From Saposhnikovia divaricata (taxonomy: Eukaryota > Streptophyta > Magnoliopsida > Apiales > Apiaceae), in contig CM071599.1 in assembly GCA_036435485.1 (NCBI GenBank), positions 208,543,178 through 208,607,177 on the forward strand: 64,000 nt of DNA. The letters run 5' to 3'. A program made the translations under genes and the position numbers. The first letter of the stretch is position 1. Every line of letters begins with the position of its first letter. Of the stretch, positions 1 to 10,600 are shown in pieces. Under the pieces are notes generated by a model, which was not told the DNA's origin, made no database searches, and saw nothing but the letters and a program-made list of their open reading frames with translations.

Positions 1-268
1 AACACTATCAGAATTTTAGATTTTGGAAATTTTGATAATTTACGTTCAAAATTTTAGGTATTTGGGTTCAAATAATAATATAATGTTCGGTCATTCTACT
101 ATTATTTTGATTTTTAGTGGTGTAGAGGTTGATGTTGATTTGATTGCAATAAAAATTTTAGTGATTTCACTCATGATTCTAGCGATTGTGTGTGGTGGTG
201 GTATGGTCGTGATGGTGATAATGGTGTTAGCGATGTGTTGTTATTGTTGATACTTAAATAAAAATCAA
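1..268. other. AT-rich intergenic DNA
   Basis: No gene is supported here. A short open frame at 23-250 is low-complexity (Val/Met/Ile-rich) and has no recognisable domain. The last bases before 269 resemble the end of the tandem-duplication unit that follows. Confidence 0.5.
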
Positions 269-493
269 TACAGTGTTTGTAACTCATATGTAAATTGTTG
301 AATTGATCACAAAATCTTGTTTTAAATTAGTATAACGGGTTCATTGAGTTTTTTATAACTCGTCAAAAATTATTTTGGCCTATTCTAAACATAATACATA
401 AAAATCATAATTCATTTGATGCTTATACTAAACATAATAGATAGATAACACAATTGATTTGATTAAACTTTTTAATTCTCAGCAAGGTAGTAA

Positions 494-845
494 TCTATAC
501 TAATGTATAATAAGCAAACAGGGGTATAATTTGGTTGTTTGGTTTAACCATTTAAAACAATAGTGACCTTTAGATATTTAGTAAATAGATGATAACCGTT
601 AGATCTAATAATAAGGAATATTCTATATTTAAATCCCTTTTCTAAAGATTCAAGATTCGAATCCCGTCAACAACAAATTTACATTAAAATTTTATATTAT
701 TAGTTCTAAACAATACATGTCATTTATTAAATAATTTTAAAAATTAAATTAAATCAATAATAAATTATAAAACTCTATTTTGTTTAATTATATAATTTAA
801 AAAATATTTAAAAGTAACCCGTGCAAAGCACGGGCTATAAGCTAG
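494..845 (+). mobile_element. Non-autonomous Helitron
   Basis: The element begins with TC (494-495) and ends with CTAG (842-845). A perfect 7-bp-stem hairpin, cccgtgc-aaa-gcacggg (818-834), lies 11 bp before the 3' end. It sits between host A (493) and host T (846), the normal Helitron AT target, with no target duplication. The second copy of the surrounding duplication (about 1270-1290) has the uninterrupted host sequence, which defines both ends exactly. At 352 bp it has no coding capacity and would depend on RepHel from elsewhere. Confidence 0.9.
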
Positions 846-922
846 TATTAATAACATAGAACATGTGAGTTATTTATGCATGTAGTAAATGGTTTTTAAA
901 AAGTTAACACAAATTTCTTCTT

Positions 923-992
923 TGGTGTAGTGGTTGGAGATGAGAACATAATTCAATTCTGACCCAAAGAACATGTGTTCAATCCCCATTAC
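923..992 (+). repeat. tRNA-like A/B box pair (SINE-like remnant), copy 1
   Basis: A box-like sequence TGGTGTAGTGGTTGG (923-937) is followed about 40 bp later by B box-like GTTCAATCCCC (977-987), the spacing of an internal pol III promoter. There is no complete cloverleaf and no CCA-compatible acceptor stem, so it is not a functional tRNA gene. A tRNA-derived SINE head is the likely origin. It was copied with the enclosing duplication. Confidence 0.45.
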
Positions 993-1057
993 CAATATTT
1001 TTTAATATTTTAATATAGTCGAGGGGTAAATACGTAAATTACTAAATAAGCTTGAAA

Positions 1058-1492
1058 TACAGTATTTGTATCTCATATGTAAATTATTTAATTGATTACA
1101 AAATCTTGTTTAAATTAGTATAACGGGTTTATTGAATTTTTTTATAACTCGTCAAAAATTATTTTGGCCTATTCTAAACATAATACATAAAAAACATAAT
1201 TCACTTGATACTTATATTAAACATAATAGATAGATAACATAATTGATTTGATTAAACTTTTTAATTCTTAGCAAGGTAGTAATATTAATAAAATAGAACA
1301 TGTGAGTTATTTGTGCATGAGTAAATGGTTTTTAAAAACCTAACACAAATTTCTTCTTTGGTGTAATGATTGGAGATGAGAACATAATTTATTTCTGATC
1401 CAAAGAACATGGGTTCAATTCCCATTACCAACCTTTTTTAATATTTTATATAGTTGAGGGGTAAATACGTAAATTACTAAATAAACTTGAAA
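1058..1492. repeat. Tandem duplication, copy 2 (Helitron-free)
   Basis: This is the direct repeat of 269-1057 without the Helitron. The junction at about 1281-1283 reads gtagtaa/tattaata, which is the paralogous empty site of the Helitron at 494-845. The order of landmarks is identical to copy 1. Confidence 0.85.
1359..1430 (+). repeat. tRNA-like A/B box pair (SINE-like remnant), copy 2
   Basis: This is the duplicate of the box pair at 923-992. The A box is weaker here (GGTGTAATGATTGG) and the B box is closer to consensus (GGTTCAATTCCC, about 1412-1423). Confidence 0.4.
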
Positions 1493-2040
1493 GGCCTTAT
1501 TGACCTATAATGTATATAATGGATTTGTCAAATAAACAAAACCATTTCCTTATCAAGGAATTTAAGGATAAGTGGGAGTCGAACCTAGGGATGATAAAAT
1601 ATAAATTTTTTATTACTTGAGTCATCTCATCACGTTCAAAAAAATCATGATTTAGTTACTATACTAGTATTAAATTTGATTATCACTAAATTCGAATTTG
1701 ATTACTTACAGTTACATAATTATATAAATTTGTTTATTTTAATTTATTTAATTTTATATCGAATTAGATTCCCTATAACTAAATAATTAAATAGTATTTA
1801 TTTATTATAAATTTCTACCATTCAATTTTTTACAAATACATATTTAAATAATACTTATTAATTATATTTATTTTTAATAATTTATTAATATTTTAATTTT
1901 GACTTGTACTCGATCCGTGCTCATACTTTGCGTAAATTATCGACTAGTAAATTAAAATTTAAATTATGAGGCCGGTTAAAAATTAAAGATACCATCATCC
2001 CTACATTATTTTTGGATGTCAAAAGTAACAGAGCAGTATA
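1493..2040. other. AT-rich intergenic DNA
   Basis: No gene or well-bounded element was recognised. A tRNA B box-like sequence lies on the minus strand around 1566-1580 (GGTTCGACTCCCAC), with no convincing A box. It may be another degraded SINE. Confidence 0.4.
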
Positions 2041-2043
2041 TCA

Positions 2044-2416
2044 GAGCATCTCCAATAGTGTTAGCTAAAAATGATTGGCTAAACTACATAAAATATTGAT
2101 TATGTAAAATTTGTCGAACCTGTAAGATATTGTGTTCCGATGGTATTGGCTATATTTTAAAAATGATATGTTATTAATATTTTAAGTTGTTATTAATGGA
2201 ATATATAATTTTAATATAGAAATAAGTGATGTGGCAATTCATTACAAGTCTGTAGAGGTTCGACAAATATAGCCAACATCAAGAGATTATCTATAATTAT
2301 AGACAAGGGTTTTGTCCCATTGGAATGCAATTTTTTTTTACACATTCTTTATAATTCTTATTTATAGTAATTAATTTTAAATTTTACATAAGAGGTCTCT
2401 CCCATTGGAGATGCTC
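2044..2416 (+). mobile_element. Tourist/Harbinger-like MITE, copy 1
   Basis: Terminal inverted repeats gagcatctccaat (2044-2056) and attggagatgctc (2404-2416) bound a 373-bp AT-rich element without coding capacity. The flanks carry a 3-bp target duplication, TCA (2041-2043 and 2417-2419). Three-base duplications are typical of PIF/Harbinger-derived MITEs. The interior matches the reverse complement of the copy at 6891-7264, for example 'gaggttcgacaaatatagcc' and 'tttgtcccattggaatg'. Confidence 0.9.
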
Positions 2417-2419
2417 TCA

Positions 2420-3168
2420 GCTTTTGCTGATTGATGAATGTTCAAAAGGCATCGCACTTACCAACGTAATTTGAGACCAGTAATTGAGAGAATTGGAGTC
2501 CACAATTGTTGACTTGTTAGATAAAAACAGAACAGAATGTCTTTACATTCCAAGTTAGTGAGCTTATTTAAGTGTCAGTGTGGTGTGTCACTAAACGGTC
2601 TTGATGCTGATTGATCAAACTTTGTGAAATCATACGTGTAAGTGGTTAAGTGTATATCTTTTATCGTTCTTGAAAATTATTAGAATAAATATTTATTTAT
2701 GAGATTATAAGTATTTTATTGTTAAAAAAAAACCGCACATACCACTTAACTAAATATTAGAGTGAAAATTTGGAAGTTAGGACTGGGAGTCTAGGACTTT
2801 ACAAGGATATGTAGTACTACTACATTCATTAAGAAGATAATTTCATGTGTTTGTAATTCTTCGAAACAATCAAGATGCGCAAAATTGTTCAGAATATCGA
2901 ATTATTAAAAATAATAATAATAATTTTGAAATAATTTGTATACCAAAGAGGAATAAAATTCTACTCTATTTAGAATGATGAAAGTTAGAACTACCATATT
3001 TAATTCATGCAATAAATGGTATCGAAGATAAAAATTAATTAACAAAATCGTTGATCATTCCCGATGTTTTAATTGAAAATTGAGTGTTCGAAATTTGTGA
3101 AGTGAGTGGTACTGAAAATAAAGGATATGATACAGCCAAAGAAATTCTTGATCAACCAACGAAATTGT
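2420..3168. other. Intergenic DNA
   Basis: No gene or element with recognisable ends is seen. Part of this stretch may contain distal promoter sequence of the gene starting at 3670. Confidence 0.4.
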
Positions 3169-3365
3169 GAGAAATGCTAGAGTCCTCAAAACCGTTGCCC
3201 GAAACGATTCCCAAATGGAGTAGTTACTAGAATATTATTGGTTATTCTCTCATAAATAAAATGGACCCCTCATGCATACATATGAATTCCACAAATAAAA
3301 TCACGACACGTGTCATTCGGGAATAATTTCGGGATCTTTTTCGGGGTATATATGTAGCATTACTC
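3169..3365. mobile_element. Probable hAT-type MITE
   Basis: The left end gagaaatgctag (3169-3180) is an imperfect inverted match to the right end tagcattactcc (about 3354-3365). Flanking octamers gaaattgt and aaaattat agree at 6 of 8 positions, compatible with a worn 8-bp hAT target duplication. The interior has no open frame. Both the ends and the target duplication are imperfect, so this is tentative. Confidence 0.4.
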
Positions 3366-3669
3366 CAAAATTATTTATATCTTTTTACTAAGATTGAGAG
3401 TTCATAATGTGCGAAAATTTAGCCATAAGTAAAAACTTATTTTTGCTAATAAACTACCCCGGGATATGTAAGAAAGTTCCCGAACAAGGAACTCAATTAT
3501 TTCATTTGTCGCACGAATAAGACTTCAGTACCCACCAGGCCACCACATCACATTCATGCAAGTCATCAAGCCTCAACCATCAACACTTGAGCACTAAAAC
3601 AAATAGACCCAAACACACACAAAAACACACAGACTGTGTGGTCATCTAGCTAGCTCTAGCTCTGTTCTC

Positions 3670-4041
3670 ATGGCTTCATCCACAACATCAAGCATTGAGC
3701 AATGGTACCTTAAAGCAGCAATAATAGTTGCTTGTTCAGTCCTTGGTTACTTAGTTTATGATGCTATAATGTCCACTGCTGCTGAGCTATTGCAAAGGCT
3801 TTTGATCATTTCTCCTCTGCTCATTGTTTTTCTTGTTCATTTGCTTTCGACTCCGAATCAAGTTACCATTTCGGTTCCTGGTTCGGAGCCTGATGCGATT
3901 TTCGGAGCCGGTGGCTCGCCCTGGGGGATTGCTATGTTGCTGCTCTTGCTATATTTTCTCATCATGTATCAGCCTTCTTTCAATGCCCTTGTTTTTTACA
4001 TTTTTATGACGATTGTAACGCTTAGGGTAGTGCTGTACTAG
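3670..4041 (+). CDS. Small plant-specific multi-pass membrane protein, 123 aa
   Basis: This is an intact single-exon gene. The ATG follows a CA-rich 5' leader typical of plant mRNAs, and the first codons (MASSTTSSIEQWYLK) suit a true start. Hydrophobic stretches at roughly residues 14-33, 41-60 and 84-120 suggest three or four membrane passes. Between them is a short polar loop, about 61-82, containing PGSEPDAIFGAGGSPWG. There is no signal peptide of the classical cleaved type and no catalytic motif. I recognise the layout as that of an uncharacterised small transmembrane family conserved in flowering plants, with no known function. A possible poly(A) signal is the aataaa at 4204-4209. It is the only clearly intact host gene in the window. 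Confidence 0.85.
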   Translation: MASSTTSSIEQWYLKAAIIVACSVLGYLVYDAIMSTAAELLQRLLIISPLLIVFLVHLLSTPNQVTISVPGSEPDAIFGAGGSPWGIAMLLLLLYFLIMYQPSFNALVFYIFMTIVTLRVVLY

Positions 4042-4730
4042 TAAGTTTTCGGTGTAATTTTCTGCGTCGAAAGAACTTAACTAATTAAGTCTAGTGTTGT
4101 TATATATGTGTTGCATGTATTGCTCTGATTCTTGAAATGCCATGGTTTGTGTTAGTAGATAATTACTACATAGCTTTCAATCTCTTTTTTTTGTATTGAT
4201 CCGAATAAACCACAAAAGCGGTACAAATTACAAAAGAAAGGGAAATTGAACTTGTGACCAGTTTTCGTCACTTGGCCAGGATTCATCGACGATAATTACT
4301 ACTAAGTATATAGTGCTAGAAAATTAATCTATTCTTATGTCAGAGGTTACTTAATTGCATTCAAGGTGAAAGAAGATCCTTGCAGATTCTTTGTTTTGCA
4401 GGTTGACAACTTGATAATTGGTTAACATTTTTATTTTTCATATACATCTTTAATCTTTTATTAGAATGTGGAGTCAGATTCAAAAGGCTAACAATTTTTG
4501 CTACATGGTATGTTAATTCTTGAGGACTCACAACTTGAGACAAAAGGATTGTTGTTAATTTGTTCTTCAGCTTTCTGTGTTTGCATCATGTTGCTAACCT
4601 TGCTGTTTGTACTGTTAGGTTAACTAAAATAAAATCATTATACTAAGGCTAGATGTGATTGAATTGCTAACTAAAAAAGGTGCACAAGGTACTACATCAA
4701 AGTCAATGAAATATTATGATGTACACAATC

Positions 4731-4733
<3 letters not shown>
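4042..4733. other. 3' flank of the membrane-protein gene and intergenic DNA
   Basis: The first 150-200 bp are probably the 3' UTR of the upstream gene. Nothing else is recognised; open frames here are short and without domains. Confidence 0.4.

Positions 4734-4807
<74 letters not shown>
4734..4807. repeat. (TA)37 microsatellite
   Basis: A pure TA dinucleotide tract of 74 bp. The tract is self-complementary and expected to be length-polymorphic and difficult to assemble exactly. Confidence 0.97.
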
Positions 4808-4811
<4 letters not shown>

Positions 4812-6890
4812 GTTATCTGAACCAGCTTTTGCACAATTCGACTAATCGAGATGACTACTAACACATTCGTATCCATTGAGCATAGTAATCCACTTACTTT
4901 TGTGCTTAGGATCGAACCTATAATTCTGGGATGATAAACCCCAATAGATTGGGTATGATGTACACATTCTTACCTTTACGATACTTGAAAAATTTATACT
5001 ATTTTCTCGAACTTCACATAATACCAATCCTACGGTTATGATACTCAATAAATTATGCTACTCTCTCGTAACTTAACAAGATACCAACCTTGGCTTTACG
5101 AACTTAACAATAAAGCATCCAAAGTCTCTGTTTATTAGTGATTAAAGCTCCTTTATAGAAGCTAAACAATGCTTCATTCTCCCATAAATAAATTTGGTTC
5201 AATCATGTTCAATCAGAATGTCTGTTCGATAGCAAGATACAAATAGATAAATGTAATTATTCTTCTTGTTTTAGGAGTAAAACAACAGTAGTCTAGATTT
5301 GAAATTTATGTGAAGACAACAGTGTTCTAGATATCCGTACATAAATGGTGGCCCATGTCACATTCACTAGGCAAGAACCAAAGAAAGAAACAAAGCCATG
5401 TGATTTCTGAAATGTTACTGAAGATACTGCTTGTAGTGGTTGTACGACTTCAACTCTTGCCACCAGGATCGGCCCCAGGATGGGCACAGCATGGCTTAAG
5501 CCACCTGAAATTTTTAGAAAAATTCGATACCAACAATTTTTTTTTAAAACTGCGATACATGCGCTATAACAATTGCATTATCATGCCCGTCTTAAATTTT
5601 CGAATAATCATGTGTTGAGTAAAAAATGTGATCTTAATGCTTATAGAGAACACTATCATAACAGAATAAATAAATTACATAGACGACATAATTATACAAA
5701 TTATATAATTGTCAGGGTAGATAATATTGTAAATCTCCGAACAATCGTGAAAGAAATATGCAGTAAATTTTAGGTCTTTCGAAGATTCAGGTCCTGTAAG
5801 AATCCTTGCAGACTTTCATAGATGGCCCTGCTTATAATGAGAAGCATCTCCCATTATGTATAACATTATCGACTTTAATATGCATTCACAAATCATAAAA
5901 ATGCAACTTACTGACTGACTGCCACTGAAGTAAATATAGATATATAAACAATGTTTGCAGGAGGAGCATGAGTTGCATGCAATTTTAAATAAATAAATGA
6001 GATACAAGAGGTCGAAGCTTGACTTTTGGGCCTTTATCACATGTTAAGTGAGTTTAAGCATTGTAGATCTAGATGTAACAGAATCTTTGTCCTTATAAAT
6101 GGACACTTATACAAAGCTGAGTTTATCCCCCCTTGCCTTAGATCTGCAGAATCTTTTTCTGTCTTTTTCGTTGTCTTCTTCATGCCCTCAGCCATTACAT
6201 TTTTATTTTTTCAATTTTTTTCCAAATAATAAATTTGTACATTAAAAGAAATTAAGTATTTGTATCTGTTTGTATAATCAAATCTGGTCCATTGATTATT
6301 GTTCGGTCCAATAATCATGCATACGTTTTAGGTATCTCCCTCACTCTCCTCACGAGAATTGGGTTGGTGATTGCGGTTAATTAATTATCAAAAAAAAAAA
6401 AAAAGAAACTCACAAGTTTTTTTCTCGAAGAGCATGCTGGACTTGAGCATCCCCTACACCTGAGATTTTATAATTTTCCTCTAATTTCACCACCATAATT
6501 GTCGAGACGACTGGGGAATCATATAGCAATCATTCAGGCTAAAGCAATTAAAAGCTAATGACTATTCTGTGTGTAACATGAAATGAATAGCAACAAAAAG
6601 TACCATTATAGCAAAAACAATGTAGTTAGCTTTCCCTAATTTTTAATTCTACAGGGATCGGCTCCACTACAGAAATTGATCAATATATTGTTTAGGAAAT
6701 TTATTATCCACCGACACGTTATGATGCATGAAAACAGGAAGAACTATTTTGTTTAGTAATGCTATTGTTCCTCCAAACTAAGGACTGTACGTTGTGTGAT
6801 CATGTCAAGGGTTCATTGTTGGGCAGCCTACTGAAAAATGAGAACTGAGTGCTCTGGTTTGATGATGCTATTTCAAGAAAAATGCCATAA
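4808..6890. other. Intergenic DNA without supported genes
   Basis: Open frames are all under 90 codons and lack domains. The segment near 5461-5510 resembles a degraded hAT terminus. A homopolymer A tract lies at about 6390-6404. No RNA gene was recognised. Confidence 0.4.
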
Positions 6891-7264
6891 GAGCATCTCC
6901 AATGGTGTAAAGCCCTTAGGTAAAATTTAAAATAAATTACCTTAAATAAGATATATAGAGAATTTGTAAAATTTTGTCCACTCCAATGGGACAAAACTCT
7001 TAGGTAAAAATATAGATAATCACAATAGGTTGGCTATATTTGTCGAACCTTTAGCAACCTGTAGTTTAACTCCACATCATCAATTACCATATAAAAATAA
7101 TACATTCTATTTTTAACAACTTGAAATAATAATAACATACCATTTTTAAAATATAGCCAACCAATATAGTCAATCCCATTGGAGTAAAACACGTTACAGG
7201 TTCAACAAATTTTACATAATCAATATTTAGCTAATCATTTTACAAAACACCGTTGGAGATGCTC
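6891..7264 (-). mobile_element. Tourist/Harbinger-like MITE, copy 2 (inverted)
   Basis: Terminal repeats gagcatctccaatggtgt (6891-6908) and acaccgttggagatgctc (7247-7264) bound a 374-bp element flanked by a perfect TAA duplication (6888-6890 and 7265-7267). Its reverse complement aligns throughout with the MITE at 2044-2416, so the two are the same family in opposite orientation. Confidence 0.9.
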
Positions 7265-7267
7265 TAA

Positions 7268-7389
7268 GTAAACTAAGAAGATAGAAATAATACCGTGATT
7301 TTGAATTTAACCAGCTAATAATATATACTACACAGATTTTCTTGTAAAGTGATACTCATTTTTAAGTAAAGTCGGGGAAGTTTAAGGAT
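7268..7389. other. Short intergenic stretch before the copia insertion
   Basis: AT-rich with nothing recognised. It ends in the AAAAG target duplication of the copia element. Confidence 0.5.
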
Positions 7390-7394
7390 AAAAG

Positions 7395-7666
7395 TGATGG
7401 CTTGAAAGTAGAGATGGAGAAAGAAAATTATTTCTCCCAAACTCTCAAAACTCACTCTTTTATTAAGAACTCTCTGAATTTTTTGATATGATATTACATG
7501 CAAACTCTCAACCTATTTATAGGCTACATCTCAAGCATTTTACATCATTGATTACATCACAATTTAGGTAACCTACCACAAATTATTCAACATTCAACAC
7601 CTACCACATTTTATTCAAAACCTACCACATTCTAGAGAATTTAAATTTAGCTTATTAATTTTAACA
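7395..7666 (-). repeat. 3' LTR of copia E
   Basis: 272 bp with TG...CA ends. It differs from the other LTR only at 7569. On the element's strand it contains TATAAATA at 7521-7514. Confidence 0.96.
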
Positions 7667-7677
7667 TCCCCCCTTAA
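7667..7677 (-). promoter_or_regulatory. Polypurine tract of copia E
   Basis: On the minus strand TTAAGGGGGGA directly abuts the 3' LTR. This is the expected primer site for plus-strand DNA synthesis. Confidence 0.9.
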
Positions 7678-10600
7678 GCTAAATTTCCACACATGCCAAG
7701 CTTCTTTTTCAATTCTTTAAAGATATCTGGCCTCAAAGGTTTTGTAAAAATATCTGCAACTTGGTCTTCTGTCTTGCAATACTTGATCTCTACTTCTCCC
7801 TTCTCAACCAAGTCTCTAATGAAATGATACTTGATTCTGATATGCTTGCTCTTCCCATGGAATACCGGATTCTCCGTGAGTGCTATAGCAGACTTACTAT
7901 CACAATATATTACTGGACTTTCTTTCACGACATGCTTGAGATCTTCTAACACCCATGTAATCCACAAAGCTTGACAACCAGCTAATGACAAAGAAATATA
8001 CTCTGCCTCTGCCGTTGAGAGAGCCACAACTTGTTGTTTCTTCGACATCCATGTGATTGCACTCGAGCCAAGAAAGAAAACATTACCTGAAGTACTTTTA
8101 CTATCATCAACACTTCCGGCCCAATCACTGTCGCAATATCCGACTACCTTAGTGTCATTCACCTTTTGATAATAAATTCCATCTCCAAGTGTTCCACGAA
8201 CATACCTTAATATTCTTTTCCCGGCTTCCCAATGTGTCTTCTTTGGTTTCTCCATGAATCTACTGATCAAGCTGACACCATATGTAATGTCTGGACGAGT
8301 AGCAGTCAAGTACATCAAGCTCCCAACAAGACTTCTATAGTATGTTGGATCAACATATTTAGAATCATCATCCTTGCTCAGTTTCAATCCAACTTCAACA
8401 GGAGTACTACTTGCTTTTGCATCTTCCATTCGAAACTTCTTCATCAAATCTTTTGCATACTTTTCTTGAGAGATAAAAATGCCACTCTCATCTTGCTTTA
8501 CTTCTATGCCGAGAAAATAATGTAGTAATCCCAAATCGGTCATTTCAAACTCATGCATCATACTCTTCTTGAATTCTTCAATATTATCATGACTATTTCC
8601 TGTAAAAATCAAATCATCCACATACAAGCCAATGATAAGAATTTTACCTTTGTTCTCTTTGATGTAAAGTGTATGCTCAAATGGACACCTCTTGAATCCC
8701 ATCTTTAAAAAATAATCATTTATGCGACTATACCATGCACGAGGAGCTTGCTTTAATCCATACAAAGCCTTCTTTAATCGGTAGACCTTATTCTCTTCAT
8801 TTTCCTTTACATAGCCTGGGGGTTGCTCAACATAGACATCTTCTTGTAATTCTCCATTCAAGAAAGCCGATTTGACATCCATTTGATGAACTTGCCATTT
8901 ATTTTGAGCGGCTAAAGAGAGGATCAAGCGGATTGTTTCAAGTCGTGCTACCGGAGCAAATACTTCCTTATAATCAACACCATATTTTTGCTTGTAACCT
9001 TTCACCACTAATCGGGCCTTGTATTTTTCAACTTCACCTTGGGCATTCAACTTTGTCTTATAAACCCATTTAACTCCAATAGGTTTCTTTGCTTTAGGAG
9101 CTTCAACTAATTCCCATGTTTTATTCCTTTCAATTGCATCAATTTCTTGATTCATGGCTTGCCTCCATTTATCTTCCTTAGTGGCATCTTCAAAATTAAT
9201 CGGATCCGCATTTGCATATAAAGCAAAATCGACAAATTCATCTTCCAAAATTCTTCTTGTTGCTCCATAAAGATCCGCTATAGTTCTTGTCTTTTTAGGT
9301 GGTAATTTGGAACTTGAAGATGATGATGAGCTTAAAGGAGAATTGGATGGTGGAGTAGGTGGAGTGGCGCCTTCTTCTTCAACTGGATCAAATGCATCAT
9401 CATCAAGAAAGATACTTGAACTTTCTTTTTCATTCTTCCATTCCCATGAAGCCTCCTCATTGAAAATTACATCGCGACTAATTATGACCTTCTTTGTAAT
9501 GGGATTGTATAATTTGTATGCCTTGGAAGCTTCACTATAACCAACAAAGATGCATTTTTCAGATTTATCATCAAGTTTGCCTCTCTTTTCATCGGGCACA
9601 TGAGAGTAACAAATGCTTCCAAAAATTCTAAAGTGAGAGACACATGGCTTCTTACGACTCCAAGCTTCTTGTGGAGTCTTCCCTTGTACACTTTTAGTAG
9701 GTGCACGATTGAGAACATAGCATGCACAAGCAACCGCTTCGGCCCAAAACATCTTAGGCAATCCTTTTGTTTTCAACATACTTCGAACAAGCTCCATGAT
9801 TATTCGGTTCTTCCTTTCGGCCACCCCATTTTGTTGAGGGGTTGAGCGAACCGTTAACTGATGACGAATGCCATGCTTCTTCAAAAAACTTCCAAATTCT
9901 TGGGACATATATTCACCACCACGATCAGATCGTAGTGTCTTTAAAGAATGACCACTTTCTTTCTCCACATATGCTTTAAAATCTTTAAATGTTTCAAATA
10001 CTTGAGATTTTTCTTTGAGAAAATAAATCCACATCTTGCGACTATAATCATCAATAAAAGTGAGGAAATAACAACTACCTCCAATAGAGCTTGTGCGCAT
10101 AGGTCCACACAAATCTGAATGTACCAAATCCAATGGTTTTTTAGCTCGCCATGCCTTCTCTTTTGGAAATGGATCTCGATGGTGCTTGCCAAAAATGCAG
10201 TCTTCACATACTTGATCTTGCTTTTGAATATTTGGGATGCCTCTCACCATATGACCTTTACAAATCTTTGATAGAGTGCTAAAACTCAAGTGATTATATC
10301 GAAGATGCCAAAGCCAAGACTTGTCATTCACAATATTAGCAAAACATGGAAGAGACTCACTTTGAATTTTCAGTGGAAACATTTTAGTTGATGTCATCTT
10401 GACTCTTGCAACAAGAACACCATTTTTATCTTTGATCACACAAAAATCATCTTTAAAATTCACATGATGTCCCTTTCTTGTAAGTTGCCCAACACTTAAA
10501 AGATTATGTTTAAGATCGGGTACATAATAAACATTTGAGATGTAGTTTGTACCTTGCTTTGTTCGGATTGGAATATCACCACAACCTTTGATAATGAGCC

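Larger units (their letters stand above)
269..1057. repeat. Tandem duplication, copy 1 (carries a Helitron)
   Basis: This segment matches 1058-1492 over its whole length once the 352-bp insertion at 494-845 is removed, leaving about 437 bp against 435 bp. Shared landmarks in order are 'agtataacgggtt', 'ttttggcctattctaaac', 'agcaaggtagtaa', 'agaacatgtgagttatt', a tRNA-like box pair and 'gaggggtaaatacgtaaat'. The copies differ by scattered substitutions and 1-2 base indels, so the duplication is not recent. Confidence 0.85.

Noticed and set aside
4655..4861. Open frame with a long Ile-Tyr repeat
   Set aside because: It is created by translation of the (TA)n microsatellite.
5355..5618. Possible gene or hAT transposon end around 5461-5510
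   Set aside because: The 'caggatcggccccagg' stretch recalls worn hAT termini, but no matching second end, target duplication or transposase remnant was found.
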